A stretch of DNA of 64,000 bases from assembly GCF_000241055.1 (NCBI RefSeq), contig NZ_CM001398.1:1289163-1353162 (forward strand), read 5' to 3'. Positions within the stretch are counted from its first letter, which is position 1, and each line of letters begins with the position of its first letter. The translations under genes were made by a program, and so were the position numbers. Under the pieces are notes generated by a model. It worked only from the letters and a program-made list of their open reading frames with translations, made no database searches and was not told where the DNA came from. The DNA is from Oenococcus kitaharae DSM 17330. Lineage in GTDB: Bacteria; Bacillota; Bacilli; Lactobacillales; Lactobacillaceae. Positions 9,772 to 19,941 of the stretch are shown here, piece by piece.

Positions 9772-10920
9772 ATGACAGATTTTTCAAACAAATATAAGAA
9801 ACTCGGATTGACTTTTGACGATGTTCTGCTGATCCCGGCCGCTTCAGATGTGACACCTGACCAAGTCAAACTGGGTACTGACCTGACACCGACTCTGCAC
9901 TTGAATATCCCGATTCTAAGCGCAGCTATGGATACAGTCACAGAACACGCCATGGCCGCGCAATTGGCTTTAAATGGCGGCATGGGCGTGATTCACAAGA
10001 ACATGCTGATCGCAGATCAAGCTGCTGAAGTCGCCAAAGTCAAGGCCACGGCAGTTGATTTAAACAAGTATCCCAATGCTGCTATTGATTCAAAGGGCCA
10101 GCTGATTGTTGCGGCTGGTGTTGGTGTGACAAACGATACCTTAGACCGCGTCACCGCTTTAGTCTCAGCTGGTGCAAACGCCATCGTCGTTGATTCAGCT
10201 CACGGTCATTCGGCTGGTGTTTTAAGAAAAATCCGTGACATCCGCAGCGCTTATCCAACCTTGAATATTATTGGCGGCAACATCGCCACTGAATCTGGTG
10301 CCAAAGCCTTATTCGATGCCGGTGCTGATGTTGCCAAAGTCGGTATCGGTCCTGGTTCGATCTGCACGACGCGTGTTGTTGCCGGTGTTGGCGTTCCGCA
10401 AATTACAGCCATTACCGATGCTGCCCAAGCTGCAGCTGATTATGGCAAGACAATCATCGCTGATGGCGGTATGAAGTGGTCCGGCGATATTGTCAAAGCG
10501 ATTGCTGCCGGTGGCAATGCTGTCATGCTGGGCTCGATGTTGGCCGGCACCAAAGAAGCACCTGGTGAAGTGATCACAGGCGAAGATGGCAAACAATACA
10601 AAACTTACCGCGGCATGGGATCCATGGCAGCTATGCAGAATGGTTCTAAAGACCGTTACTTCCAAGGCGAAGTCAAAGAGGTCAACAAACTGGTTCCTGA
10701 AGGTATCGAAGCCGTGACTGCATATAAAGGCACTGTCGATGACGTGATCTTTGAAGACCTTGGCGGCATCCGTGCCGGCATGGGTTACACAGGTTCTGCC
10801 GACATCAAAGATCTGATCGAAAAAGCTGAATTTGTCCAGATTACAAATGCTGGTTTGATCGAATCTCACCCGCACGATGTCCATATTACAAAAGCTGCCC
10901 CAAATTACGTCCGGATTTGA
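9772..10920 (+). CDS. guaB: GuaB, IMP dehydrogenase without CBS domains
   Basis: GuaB oxidises IMP to XMP with NAD, the first step of GMP synthesis. The protein has 382 residues, about 100 fewer than a classical IMPDH. The catalytic barrel is complete, with the active-site loop [11 protein letters not shown] (Cys198) and the flap region [21 protein letters not shown]. The chain passes from helix QAAEVAKVK (to about residue 91) straight to [18 protein letters not shown], so the Bateman module (two CBS domains) is missing. Such short enzymes are known in some lactobacilli. GTGAGG at 9761-9766 serves as ribosome site. Expression is predicted to be riboswitch controlled. Confidence 0.96.
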   Translation: MTDFSNKYKKLGLTFDDVLLIPAASDVTPDQVKLGTDLTPTLHLNIPILSAAMDTVTEHAMAAQLALNGGMGVIHKNMLIADQAAEVAKVKATAVDLNKYPNAAIDSKGQLIVAAGVGVTNDTLDRVTALVSAGANAIVVDSAHGHSAGVLRKIRDIRSAYPTLNIIGGNIATESGAKALFDAGADVAKVGIGPGSICTTRVVAGVGVPQITAITDAAQAAADYGKTIIADGGMKWSGDIVKAIAAGGNAVMLGSMLAGTKEAPGEVITGEDGKQYKTYRGMGSMAAMQNGSKDRYFQGEVKEVNKLVPEGIEAVTAYKGTVDDVIFEDLGGIRAGMGYTGSADIKDLIEKAEFVQITNAGLIESHPHDVHITKAAPNYVRI

Positions 10921-10922
10921 TA

Positions 10923-10980
10923 ACGTTCGTGTTCTAATCGCATATAGTAATTCACGTCGAGAACAACGACGTGTTTTTTT
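10923..10980 (+). terminator. guaB-purA intergenic terminator with a competing pairing
   Basis: CACGTCG at 10953-10959 pairs perfectly with CGACGTG at 10967-10973 and is followed by TTTTTTT at 10974-10980, a standard intrinsic terminator. The upstream arm 10923-10935 can pair instead with 10960-10972 (11 of 13 positions), which would break the terminator. It may therefore be partial or conditional, because purA starts only 27 bases later and no separate promoter is obvious. Confidence 0.75.
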
Positions 10981-11006
10981 GATTATTTAGAACTTTAGGA
11001 GATTTT

Positions 11007-12317
11007 ATGGCTGGAATTGTCGTAGTAGGATCGCAATGGGGAGACGAAGGCAAAGGCAAGGTTGTTGACTTGTTTTGCCAAACGGCTGACGCAGTCGCCC
11101 GCTATCAAGGTGGTGATAACGCGGGTCATACGGTATATCATGGCGGCAATAAATTCGAATTGTCGGCGCTGCCGGTGGGTATCATCAATCCCAAACATTT
11201 AGCAATTATCGGCAACGGTGAAGTTGTCAATCCAAAAGAATTACTGACAGAAATGAAAGGCTTGTCGGAGCGCGGTATTGATCTATCCGGCTTGCGCATT
11301 TCGGATCGAGCACAGGTGATTATGCCATATCATATTGCCTTGGACGGCTTGGCAGAAGAAGCCAGCGGCGGCCGTATCGGTACGACGAAAAAGGGCATCG
11401 GCCCGACTTACGCTGATAAAATCAATCGGCAGGGCATTCGCATGGTGGATTTAATTGATCCAGAAGCCTTTGCCGAAGCACTAAAACAAGTGCTGCCTTT
11501 AAAGAATAATGAAATTACGAAATTATACGGCGGACAGCCTTTTGATTATGAGACTGTTTATAACGAATACAGCGCCTACGGAAAAGAACTAGCCAAATAT
11601 GTGACGGATGTCACGGTTCTCATGGACGAATTGACGCGGGAAAACAAGCGGATCGTCTTTGAAGGCGCTCAGGGCGTCATGCTGGATATCGACCACGGTA
11701 CTTATCCTTTTGTCACCTCATCAAATCCCGTTGGTGCCGGTGCTGCTGTTGGCACAGGTGTCGGCCCGGATAAAATCCATGAAGTTGCCGGCGTTGTCAA
11801 AGCTTATACCTCGCGTGTCGGCGAAGGGCCTTTCCCGACTGAATTGAAAAACGAAATGGGCAGCCATATCCGCGAAATCGGTCACGAATACGGCGTGATT
11901 ACGAAACGTCCCCGCCGGATCGGCTGGCTGGACACAGTTGCTTTGCGCCATGCCGTTCTAGTTGCCGGCATCACGGAATTAGCAGTTAATTCATTGGATG
12001 TGCTTTCCGGCTTAAAAGAAGTTAAAATCGCGGTTGCCTACGAAAAAGATGGCCAGCGTATTGACAATTTCCCAGCCAATCTGCGTTTGCTAAAAGGCGC
12101 GACTGCGATCTATGAGACGCTGCCGGGCTGGTCGGAAGATATTAGTGATGACGCGCATTTTGAAGATCTGCCAGTCAATGCACAAAATTATTTGAAACGG
12201 ATTTCCGAATTGCTGGAGCGGCCGCTATTGAGCTTTGCTGTCGGCCCGCATGCTGAACAGACTCACTTGCTGAAAGATCTTTGGTCTGACGGCAGAGAGG
12301 CGATGCATACCGCATGA
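11007..12317 (+). CDS. purA: PurA, adenylosuccinate synthetase
   Basis: PurA makes adenylosuccinate from IMP and aspartate with GTP, the first AMP-specific step. The 436-residue protein begins [21 protein letters not shown], the GTP-binding P-loop-like segment with the catalytic Asp, followed by [11 protein letters not shown]. The [20 protein letters not shown] segment near residue 220 and [11 protein letters not shown] near residue 300 are also typical. AGGAG lies 6 bases before the ATG. The stop overlaps purB as ATGA. It sits behind the guanine-responsive leader and the terminator at 10953-10980. Confidence 0.97.
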   Translation: MAGIVVVGSQWGDEGKGKVVDLFCQTADAVARYQGGDNAGHTVYHGGNKFELSALPVGIINPKHLAIIGNGEVVNPKELLTEMKGLSERGIDLSGLRISDRAQVIMPYHIALDGLAEEASGGRIGTTKKGIGPTYADKINRQGIRMVDLIDPEAFAEALKQVLPLKNNEITKLYGGQPFDYETVYNEYSAYGKELAKYVTDVTVLMDELTRENKRIVFEGAQGVMLDIDHGTYPFVTSSNPVGAGAAVGTGVGPDKIHEVAGVVKAYTSRVGEGPFPTELKNEMGSHIREIGHEYGVITKRPRRIGWLDTVALRHAVLVAGITELAVNSLDVLSGLKEVKIAVAYEKDGQRIDNFPANLRLLKGATAIYETLPGWSEDISDDAHFEDLPVNAQNYLKRISELLERPLLSFAVGPHAEQTHLLKDLWSDGREAMHTA

Positions 12318-13615
12318 TTGATCGATATACGAATCCGGAAATGGGCGCCGTTTGGGAACTGCAGAATCAGTACCAGACCTGGCTGGAAGTTGAAATTGCC
12401 GTTGACCAGGCTTGGGCCAATTATGGCGCGATTCCACAAGCTGATGTGGACGCTATTCGCGCTAAGGCACATTTCAATGTTGACCGAATCGCAGAGATCG
12501 AAGCACAGACGCATCATGATGTTGTCGCTTTTACACGTGATTTATCAGAATCTTTGGGTCCAGAAAAACGCTGGATCCATTTTGGCTTGACCTCCACTGA
12601 TGTCGTCGATACAGCTCAAGGCTTGCGTTTAAAACAAGCTAATCAAATCATCAAAAAAGATTTAGCTGCCTATCTGGCACAAATCAAGGTCATGGCGCTG
12701 AAATACAAAAAGACTGTCATGATGGGCCGGACACACGGTGTTCAAGCTGAGCCGACGACTTTTGGCTTGGTTGTGGCACGTTATTATGAAGAGACCCTGC
12801 GAAACATCCAGCGTTTTAATATCTCCTCTAAAGCACTAGAGACGGGCAAATTATCCGGTGCTGTCGGGACTTTTGCTAATATTCCCATGTCTGTCGAGGA
12901 AGACGCCATGGCCCAATTAGACTTAACGCCTCAGCCGATTGCTTCTCAAGTCCTGCCGCGTGATCTGCATGCGGCTTACATTAATGACATTGCCTTAATT
13001 GCGACCGGAATTGAGAATTTTGCGACGGAAATTCGCGGCCTGCAGCGCTCAGAAATTCATGAAGTCGAAGAGAATTTCGCGGCCGGTCAGAAGGGTTCAT
13101 CGTCAATGCCACATAAAAGAAATCCGATTGGCTCGGAAAACATGACTGGTCTTGCCCGCGTGATTCGCGGCCACATGCAGACAGCCATGGACGATATTAC
13201 TTTGTGGCATGAACGCGATATTTCTCATTCATCTGCCGAACGGATTATCCTGCCGGACACGACGATCCTGATCGATTACATGCTTCAGCGTTTTACCGGC
13301 ATCCTCAGCAAGCTGGCTGTCTTCCCGGAGACGATGAAGGCCAACATGCATCGGACTTACGGCCTGATTTATTCGCAGCGTCTGCTGTTGAAGCTGATCG
13401 ATAAAGGCCTGAGCCGAGAAGAAGCTTACGACACAATTCAGCCTTTGACAGCCCGTTCCTGGGACGAACACAAGATGTTCAAGGATCTGGTCGAAGGGGA
13501 TAGCAAAGTAACAAAAATTTTGACTCAAGCAGAAATCGACGACGCTTTTGATTATCACTATCATCTGCGCAATGTCGATAAAATATTTGAACGGATAGGT
13601 TTGGAGGAATCATGA
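12314..13615 (+). CDS. purB: PurB, adenylosuccinate lyase
   Basis: This 433-residue fumarase/aspartase-superfamily lyase acts twice in purine synthesis: SAICAR to AICAR, and adenylosuccinate to AMP. It starts [14 protein letters not shown]. The superfamily signature [16 protein letters not shown] is near residue 260, and the [14 protein letters not shown] and [16 protein letters not shown] segments precede it. Both ends are in 4-base ATGA overlaps, with purA upstream and hpt downstream, so purA-purB-hpt are coupled. Confidence 0.97.
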   Translation: MIDRYTNPEMGAVWELQNQYQTWLEVEIAVDQAWANYGAIPQADVDAIRAKAHFNVDRIAEIEAQTHHDVVAFTRDLSESLGPEKRWIHFGLTSTDVVDTAQGLRLKQANQIIKKDLAAYLAQIKVMALKYKKTVMMGRTHGVQAEPTTFGLVVARYYEETLRNIQRFNISSKALETGKLSGAVGTFANIPMSVEEDAMAQLDLTPQPIASQVLPRDLHAAYINDIALIATGIENFATEIRGLQRSEIHEVEENFAAGQKGSSSMPHKRNPIGSENMTGLARVIRGHMQTAMDDITLWHERDISHSSAERIILPDTTILIDYMLQRFTGILSKLAVFPETMKANMHRTYGLIYSQRLLLKLIDKGLSREEAYDTIQPLTARSWDEHKMFKDLVEGDSKVTKILTQAEIDDAFDYHYHLRNVDKIFERIGLEES

Positions 13616-14175
13616 ACGCGTTAGTGAGCCACCCGGCGATTAAATCAGTCTTAGCCACGGAAACGGATATCTCGGCAGTTGTCCAGCATCTGGCTGATCA
13701 ATTGGACAAGAAATTTGCTGAATCTGATCCGCGGCCGCTTTTTATCTCCGTCTTAAAAGGGGCAGCCATTTTTACAACGGATCTACTGCGGAAAATGACT
13801 GTTGATGTCGACCTGGATTATATTGATGTCAAATCTTATAACAACACTGAATCGACTGGTAACATCCGCGTCACCCATGATGTCGATACAGATATGACAG
13901 GTCGCGATGTCGTGGTCGTCGATGAGATTGTCGATACAGGCCGCACAATGAAGTGGCTGCGCGATTATTTCATGTTAAAAGGCGCCAAGTCAGTCACAAC
14001 GGTCGTCTTGACTGATAAAAAAGCTGCTCGTATCGTCGAAGTTCCGATTGATTACGCGGGCCTGCAAGTGCCAAATTCTTTCTTGGTCGGCTACGGCATG
14101 GATTACAATAGTTATTTTCGCAATCTGCCCGTGATTGCGATCATTGATACGACAAAATTGGATACGATTAAGTAA
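13612..14175 (+). CDS. hpt: Hpt, hypoxanthine-guanine phosphoribosyltransferase
   Basis: This 187-residue type I phosphoribosyltransferase salvages hypoxanthine and guanine to IMP and GMP with PRPP. The PRPP-binding loop is [14 protein letters not shown] near residue 105, and [13 protein letters not shown] is near residue 45. Ribosome site GGAGG at 13603-13607. It overlaps purB by 4 bases and guaA by one base. Its place among biosynthetic genes puts salvage under the same guanine-sensing leader as guaB. Confidence 0.95.
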   Translation: MNALVSHPAIKSVLATETDISAVVQHLADQLDKKFAESDPRPLFISVLKGAAIFTTDLLRKMTVDVDLDYIDVKSYNNTESTGNIRVTHDVDTDMTGRDVVVVDEIVDTGRTMKWLRDYFMLKGAKSVTTVVLTDKKAARIVEVPIDYAGLQVPNSFLVGYGMDYNSYFRNLPVIAIIDTTKLDTIK

Positions 14176-15728
14176 TGGTAGAAATCGATAAAAAATACGA
14201 CAAAGTCTTGGTGCTGGATTACGGCAGCCAATATAATCAATTGATTACACGCAGAATCCGTGAATTCGGCGTTTTTTCCGAATTGAAATCGCGCAAGATG
14301 ACGATTGACGAAATCAAAGCTTATGCACCAAAAGCGATTATCTTATCCGGTGGGCCAAAATCCGTCTACGCCGAGGATGCTTTTACGATTGATCCAGAGA
14401 TGTTTGAATTGGGCATTCCGCTACTAGGTGTCTGCTACGGCATGCAGTTGATTGCCTATCGCTTGCCAGGCGGTAAAGTCACTGCTAATCAGGGAAACGG
14501 CGAATTCGGCCAAGCAGCATTGCATTTTGATGAAAAGTCACTTTTGTTTGCTGACACGCCTGAAGATCAAAAAGTTCTGATGAGCCACGGTGATTCTGTC
14601 GAGGCCGTGCCGGATGGTTTTGTTATTGCAGCCAGCACAGATAAGACAAAAATCGCGGCCATGGCTGATGACGACAAGAAACTGTATGGTGTCCAATTCC
14701 ATGCTGAGACGACGCTTTCTGAATACGGTAACCAGATTATAAAGAATTTTGTCTTTAAGATTGCTGGCTGCCAGGCTAATTGGCAGATGAAAGATTTCAT
14801 CGAAGACCAGATCGAAAAAATCCGCGCTGAAGTTGGCGACAAAAAGGTCTTACTAGGTCTTTCCGGTGGTGTCGATTCTTCAGTCGTCGCTGTTCTTTTA
14901 CATAAAGCCATCGGCAAACAGCTGACTTGTATTTTCGTTGATCATGGCCTGCTGCGTAAAAATGAGGCTGCCATGGTGATGGATTCTCTGGTTGGCAAGT
15001 TTGGTTTGAACATTATCAAAATCGATGCACAGCAGCGTTTTTTGTCTAAATTAGCGCATGTGACCGAGCCTGAGAAAAAACGCAAGATTATCGGCAAGGA
15101 ATTTATCGAGACCTTTAATGACGAAGCCAAGAAGCTGAAAGGGATTGAATTTTTAGCTCAGGGCACTCTGTACACGGATGTGATTGAATCTGGGACGGAT
15201 ACGGCTCAGACGATCAAATCCCATCATAATGTCGGTGGCCTGCCTAAAGACATGCACTTCAAATTGATCGAGCCTTTACGCACGTTATTTAAGGACGAAG
15301 CCCGTGAATTGGGTGAAGAGCTGGATATGCCGCATGCCTTGGTCTGGCGTCAGCCATTCCCAGGTCCAGGATTGGCTATTCGTATTTTGGGTGAAATTAC
15401 CGAAGAAAAACTGGCGATTGTCCGTGATTCCGATGCGATTTTGCGTGACGAGATCGCTAAAGCCGGCCTGGAAGATAATGTCTGGCAGTATTTCACGATC
15501 CTGACCGGCCTGCGCTCTGTTGGCGTTATGGGCGACGGCCGTACGTATGACTGGACGATCGCCATCCGCGCCATTACCTCCATTGACGGTATGACGGCTG
15601 ATTTTGCCAAACTGCCATGGGACTTATTAGGCAAGATTTCTGAACGCATCGTCAACGAAGTCGGCCACATCAACCGCGTTGTCTACGACATCACGAGCAA
15701 GCCACCCGCAACGATAGAGTGGGAATAA
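14175..15728 (+). CDS. guaA: GuaA, GMP synthase (glutamine-hydrolysing)
   Basis: GuaA converts XMP to GMP. The 517-residue protein has an N-terminal glutaminase with [16 protein letters not shown] and the nucleophile in [10 protein letters not shown] (near residue 88). The ATP pyrophosphatase domain has [10 protein letters not shown] near residue 230, and the C-terminal dimerisation domain ends KPPATIEWE. The start overlaps the hpt stop (TAATG). It is the last gene of the purine block. The 3' end of guaA is a known integration target for genomic islands, and here it directly borders the defence island. Confidence 0.97.
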   Translation: MVEIDKKYDKVLVLDYGSQYNQLITRRIREFGVFSELKSRKMTIDEIKAYAPKAIILSGGPKSVYAEDAFTIDPEMFELGIPLLGVCYGMQLIAYRLPGGKVTANQGNGEFGQAALHFDEKSLLFADTPEDQKVLMSHGDSVEAVPDGFVIAASTDKTKIAAMADDDKKLYGVQFHAETTLSEYGNQIIKNFVFKIAGCQANWQMKDFIEDQIEKIRAEVGDKKVLLGLSGGVDSSVVAVLLHKAIGKQLTCIFVDHGLLRKNEAAMVMDSLVGKFGLNIIKIDAQQRFLSKLAHVTEPEKKRKIIGKEFIETFNDEAKKLKGIEFLAQGTLYTDVIESGTDTAQTIKSHHNVGGLPKDMHFKLIEPLRTLFKDEARELGEELDMPHALVWRQPFPGPGLAIRILGEITEEKLAIVRDSDAILRDEIAKAGLEDNVWQYFTILTGLRSVGVMGDGRTYDWTIAIRAITSIDGMTADFAKLPWDLLGKISERIVNEVGHINRVVYDITSKPPATIEWE

Positions 15729-15946
15729 TTTCGTAACCATATTTGAAGCTTAAACAGCGGTATAAAGGCGTTTTAGATTTTTATTATTGGGTTCAAACTC
15801 CGCCAAATCCGCCAAAATTATAAGGTGCTCCGCCATAACTCCGCTAGAACCCAGTGGACTACCGTTTGTAAAACTCATTTGAAAGCTGTTTGAAATTTGA
15901 TAATTTCTGATGGCTTTTTATTTTAGAATGTTATTTGTAAGAAACT
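15729..15946. repeat. Junction region guaA/defence island with TCCGCCA repeats
   Basis: No gene is visible here. Copies of CTCCGCCA lie at 15798-15805 and 15828-15835, ATCCGCCA at 15807-15814 and CTCCGCT at 15839-15845, all inside a 7-base inverted repeat, TGGGTTC 15788-15794 and GAACCCA 15847-15853. A -10-like TAGAAT lies near 15924-15929 upstream of the truncated helicase. No integrase, no second copy of the guaA end and no terminator was found. It may be a deletion or insertion scar. Confidence 0.45.
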
Positions 15947-15958
15947 TTGGAAGGTATT

Positions 15959-17350
15959 ATGGCCATGACGGGGTCTTATTTTCGTGGCGATTCATCACCA
16001 ATTCTTTCCCCGGAGGATGAACAACTATATGACAAGGTAAGTTATACCTATTATGAGCAGCTTGATGGTTACAAATATTTGAAATCGTTTGGGATTGATT
16101 ACAAATTTTATCAAGGATCTTATCTGACCGCCTTAAACAATGCTATCGATATCTCTAAAAAAACAATTATCCATATTCCTAGTGTTAATTCCGGTGAATC
16201 AACTAAAGACAAATACAATGAAGTTGATGCAATTTTTGATGCTATTGGAGAAGTTATAAAACAAGATCCTGAAACCGGTATTTATATTCTGAAAAGTCAT
16301 GTAGATGGTCGGTTACTGAAAGTGGCTGATTTAGTAAACGAAGAAGGACGTGACAAGGTCCAAGACTATCTACGCAAGATGAATAATGAGGATCAGCTGG
16401 ATATTCTTGTTGCGCTCGGCATGGCAAAAGAAGGATTTGATTGGCCTTGGGCCGAGCAGGCACTAACGATCGGTTACCGTCGCTCTTTAACTGAGATTGT
16501 GCAAATTATCGGACGAGTCACGCGTGATAGTTCCAATAAAACACATGCGCAATTTACCAATATGATTGAAGAGCCAGATGCAAAAGATGGGGAAGTCCAG
16601 TATGCAGTTAACTCAATTCTGAAGGCCATTACGGCATCTCTACTAATGGAACAGGTACTGGCCCCAGAGATTCACCTTAAGGCACGTAAACACAAGCAAA
16701 ATAAGGGCACAGGCAATGCTGGCGATATCTTTATTCGTGGGTTGAAGGATCCTTCAACCGAAAAAGTCAAGAGCATCATTGAGAATGATATGCCTGATCT
16801 CAAGGCAGCTATTCTTCAAGATGATGGAGTCAAAAATGGTATTGCAGCTAATGTGAATGCTGAGACGATGAATAAAGTATTGATTCCGAAAGTTATTATG
16901 ACTCGTTATCCTGGCCTGAATAATGAGGAAATAGAGGAAGTTCGTCAATATGCAGTGGCTGATACCGTATTAAGACACGCGGTCGTTGACCAGACAACTG
17001 ATAAAAAAGGTAACACAAATGAGTTTTTGAGAATGGCAGACAAATTTATTAATGTGGATGAATTAGATATTAATCTGATTGATTCCATTAATCCCTTTCA
17101 GCGTGCTTATGACGTGTTGTCTCGAAATATTGATAGCGACATCCTTCGTGTTATTCAACGCTCTATTGATGCGAAAAAATACGATTTTACTGATGATGAA
17201 CTTGTATATTTGTATAACCAAATTAAGCAATTTGTTGTTAAAAATGGGAGAGAACCAGATAAAAATAGCCACGATGAAGTCGAAGCCAGGATGGCATATG
17301 CCTTAGCCAAACTCCGGGATATGCAAGCAAGGAGAAAGCAAGTTGAATAA
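15959..17350 (+). CDS. C-terminal half of a DEAD/DEAH-type helicase (5'-truncated)
   Basis: The open frame begins exactly at a helicase motif III-like segment (MAMTGSYFRGDSSPIL). It continues through the second RecA domain: LGMAKEGFDWPWAEQALTIG (motif V-like) and VQIIGRVTRDS (motif VI). Walker A, DEAx and the rest of RecA domain 1 are absent, and the 218 bases upstream do not encode them. It is therefore a remnant, or a product without ATPase activity. GGAAGG at 15949-15954 supports the ATG at 15959. The next gene overlaps by 8 bases. Intact relatives are often paired with nuclease genes in defence loci. Confidence 0.75.
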   Translation: MAMTGSYFRGDSSPILSPEDEQLYDKVSYTYYEQLDGYKYLKSFGIDYKFYQGSYLTALNNAIDISKKTIIHIPSVNSGESTKDKYNEVDAIFDAIGEVIKQDPETGIYILKSHVDGRLLKVADLVNEEGRDKVQDYLRKMNNEDQLDILVALGMAKEGFDWPWAEQALTIGYRRSLTEIVQIIGRVTRDSSNKTHAQFTNMIEEPDAKDGEVQYAVNSILKAITASLLMEQVLAPEIHLKARKHKQNKGTGNAGDIFIRGLKDPSTEKVKSIIENDMPDLKAAILQDDGVKNGIAANVNAETMNKVLIPKVIMTRYPGLNNEEIEEVRQYAVADTVLRHAVVDQTTDKKGNTNEFLRMADKFINVDELDINLIDSINPFQRAYDVLSRNIDSDILRVIQRSIDAKKYDFTDDELVYLYNQIKQFVVKNGREPDKNSHDEVEARMAYALAKLRDMQARRKQVE

Positions 17351-18551
17351 TTTGAATCCAATCCGCTCCTTGGAAGATATTTTTAATGATCCGGACGCTA
17401 CAAACTTGCTTGCCAGTAAGCCAAAACATCATTCAGTTAGTTCCGATCCGTTAGTTGAAGGATTTCAAGAGATTATCAAGTGGGTAAACGATCATGACGG
17501 TCAGGAACCTCAAAAATTACGCGATCCTGCGGAAATGCAACAGCGCAAGTTAGCGAGCCGTCTTAAGGGAATTCGTGAGGATCCCAAAAGGTATGAATTG
17601 TTAAAACATTATGACACGATCGGACTCCTAAAGGAACAAGAGAATTCACAAGGGCTTGATGAGGTCGTGCAAAAAGAAGAAAAAAATTTTTCTTCGTTGG
17701 ACGATATTTTGAGTGATGATTCTATACTGTTCAAAAAAAGTGATCAACAAGTTGCTGATAGTAGATTGTTTGATACTGACAGGTTGAATGAAATCAAACG
17801 GGAACAAGAGAACAAACCCGAAGTTATTTCACAGCGGAAGGCTGCAAGTGATTTCGGTATTTATCGAAATTTGTTCAATAAGACGCAGGCAGAAATAGCA
17901 TCTGGTCAGCGGCAATTGTTGCCATTCAGAAATTACGAATTGCTACCGAAGCATTTTTATGTTTTAAAAGGGCAACTACTGTATATTGATGAAATTGGCG
18001 AAGAGGTCAAATTGAATGACAATAGTCAACGCAAGACGGATGCTCGTATGCACGTGGTCTACGACAATGGCACTGAGAATAATCCAACACGAAACGGATT
18101 AGCTGCTTCGCTATATGGGAGGCAGGGCCGTATTGTGACGGACCTGGAAGAGAATTTTGAATTAAAAAATGAAGATCGTGTTACCGGATATATTTATATT
18201 CTGGAGACTTTGAGTGAAAATCCACAGATAAAAAAAATTCAAGCCGAATACCCACTTTACAAAGTTGGATTTACTACCGGATCCGTTCAGTCAAGAATTG
18301 CCAACGCTGCGAATGAACCAACTTATTTGTATGGCCCAGTTCGACTAGTTAGTGAATTAAAAGTCGTTAATTTGAAAGCTGAAACATTGGAAACGGCACT
18401 GCATCATGCGCTTTCTCCGTATCAGCTTAATGTAGATATTGAAGCTGGAAATGGCCGAATTATCAATCCACGAGAGTGGTTTACTGCCAAATTGGATGTC
18501 ATTATTAGCACTGTGCAACATATTGTGGCACAGCTTCTGGAAGCGAACTAA
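17343..18551 (+). CDS. GIY-YIG (T5orf172-type) nuclease
   Basis: This 402-residue protein has a charged N-terminal region of about 270 residues of unknown function. The C-terminal domain carries GYIYIL (GIY strand), YKVGFTTGSVQSRIANA (YIG-like strand plus the catalytic Arg) and ETALHHAL (the Glu helix). This order matches GIY-YIG nucleases of the T5orf172/MUG113 kind, which cut DNA. The TTG start is preceded by AGGAG at 17331-17335 and overlaps the helicase stop by 8 bases. The coupling points to a helicase-nuclease defence pair whose helicase is now broken. Confidence 0.75.
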   Translation: MNNLNPIRSLEDIFNDPDATNLLASKPKHHSVSSDPLVEGFQEIIKWVNDHDGQEPQKLRDPAEMQQRKLASRLKGIREDPKRYELLKHYDTIGLLKEQENSQGLDEVVQKEEKNFSSLDDILSDDSILFKKSDQQVADSRLFDTDRLNEIKREQENKPEVISQRKAASDFGIYRNLFNKTQAEIASGQRQLLPFRNYELLPKHFYVLKGQLLYIDEIGEEVKLNDNSQRKTDARMHVVYDNGTENNPTRNGLAASLYGRQGRIVTDLEENFELKNEDRVTGYIYILETLSENPQIKKIQAEYPLYKVGFTTGSVQSRIANAANEPTYLYGPVRLVSELKVVNLKAETLETALHHALSPYQLNVDIEAGNGRIINPREWFTAKLDVIISTVQHIVAQLLEAN

Positions 18552-18566
18552 TAAGGGATTGTGAGT

Positions 18567-19907
18567 ATGGAGAAAAAGAAGTTTACAGAATATGATATGC
18601 GGGATGATTTTACATTTCCGGTATATGTTGGATACGGTCTAATCGAACAAGGTGGGATCGAGGATATCGATCCCAGCCAACAGATTCCAGGGGAGCTAAC
18701 ACGGCGAAATGGGGAAACTTATTTAGAATTAGCTGATAATCCCAGAAAGAAAGATTTTAGGAAGACCGGCATTATTTACAACGATGAAGATAGGGTATCT
18801 TCGGAGGAAGATGGTTACACATGGTTTGCTCGTACTTGGGATGGCAGGATACTTTTTGTCATACATAAATATTTTAAGATAGCTTCACATTCTCCCAGCG
18901 CATTTAATCACTTCAGTAACGAAACTTCCAAATGGCTGATTAACGATTATTCCATGTCTAGTCAGTATATGCTGGCTAGTGGTGTTTATCAAGCAAGATT
19001 ATATCTCGATCACATTTATTCTTGGTTCGCCCTTTTTAAGCCCGAACAGGAACTCGAAACAACACCACCCTTAATTTTTTCTAATTTACAATTTGAAGGC
19101 AAAACATTTTCCTTGATGGTTGGTGCAGAAGGAAAAGAAAAACATAAGCTTCACTCGTTTGAGCGAACGGCACACACTTTTATCAAGATTAGCTTTGAGG
19201 AGACGCAGACAAGAGATTTTATTTATCGTCTAGCAGTTGCTATTCGAAATTTTTTCCAAATTTTGATAGGCAAGGCAATAGGCATTAGTCGTATTATTCT
19301 CAATCGAAATAAATCATTTAATCCTAAGACAAAGATAATGAATCCTGAAGATGAACGAGAAAATTGGTTTTTAGATCAATCTTTCCTTCCTCAAACTATT
19401 GTTGAAAAAATAGACCAATCAGATTATCCTTATCGCCGGATCTCTGAAAAATTTGATTCTATCTTGAAAAAGTATTTAGCTGATGTGAAACTTCAAAATC
19501 TTGTTAGTACATATTTGACTGTAGACCAATTTCAGATACCCGTGAATACTCAAATCATTACCTTGGTATCAGGCATTGAGTCCTATTGCATAGATTTAAA
19601 ATATCCATCTAATGGGAAACCCATTAAGAGAGCTATTGAAAAACTTCAATATTTTTTTGGGTTACTGGATAACTTGGATGAGTCGGCGCAGCATGTTATA
19701 GAAGGAAGAAAAGTAGATGTTCAACTTCTGTTGCAAGGTATGATCGATTCGAGGGATTATATCGTTCATGGTGAAAAGACAGAAAAAGCCCGTTCTGAAA
19801 CCGAACTTATACCTGATTTGATTATTTTTAAAAATTTAATGCGCAAGGTGATCGCGAAAATAATACTTACGACTGTGGATAAAAACGGTTCATGTAGTGC
19901 CTACTAG
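18567..19907 (+). CDS. ApeA-like HEPN-domain protein (putative RNase effector)
   Basis: This 446-residue protein starts at the ATG (AAGGGA at 18553-18558, 8 bases away) rather than the GTG at 18561, which is too close. The N-terminal ~200 residues look like a beta-rich domain (YTWFARTWDGRILFV, FSNLQFEGKTFSLMVG). The C-terminal helical part ends with SRDYIVHGEKTEK. RDYIVH fits the HEPN RNase motif R-x4-H. The two-domain layout resembles ApeA abortive-infection proteins. It lies between the nuclease and mcrB in one operon-like array. Fold and activity are inferred, not shown. Confidence 0.6.
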   Translation: MEKKKFTEYDMRDDFTFPVYVGYGLIEQGGIEDIDPSQQIPGELTRRNGETYLELADNPRKKDFRKTGIIYNDEDRVSSEEDGYTWFARTWDGRILFVIHKYFKIASHSPSAFNHFSNETSKWLINDYSMSSQYMLASGVYQARLYLDHIYSWFALFKPEQELETTPPLIFSNLQFEGKTFSLMVGAEGKEKHKLHSFERTAHTFIKISFEETQTRDFIYRLAVAIRNFFQILIGKAIGISRIILNRNKSFNPKTKIMNPEDERENWFLDQSFLPQTIVEKIDQSDYPYRRISEKFDSILKKYLADVKLQNLVSTYLTVDQFQIPVNTQIITLVSGIESYCIDLKYPSNGKPIKRAIEKLQYFFGLLDNLDESAQHVIEGRKVDVQLLLQGMIDSRDYIVHGEKTEKARSETELIPDLIIFKNLMRKVIAKIILTTVDKNGSCSAY

Positions 19908-19941
19908 TCGCGATAAAAAAGCTGATATAACTGAAAGATGA

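Noticed and set aside
9126-9983. 285-codon open frame on the - strand across purD, the riboswitch and guaB
   Set aside because: It is antisense to two clear genes and a structured leader, and its translation has no family-like motif and an odd residue mix. It is a shadow frame.
10309-10884. 191-codon - strand frame inside guaB
   Set aside because: It is a codon-bias shadow of guaB with a Cys/Phe-rich, non-protein-like product.
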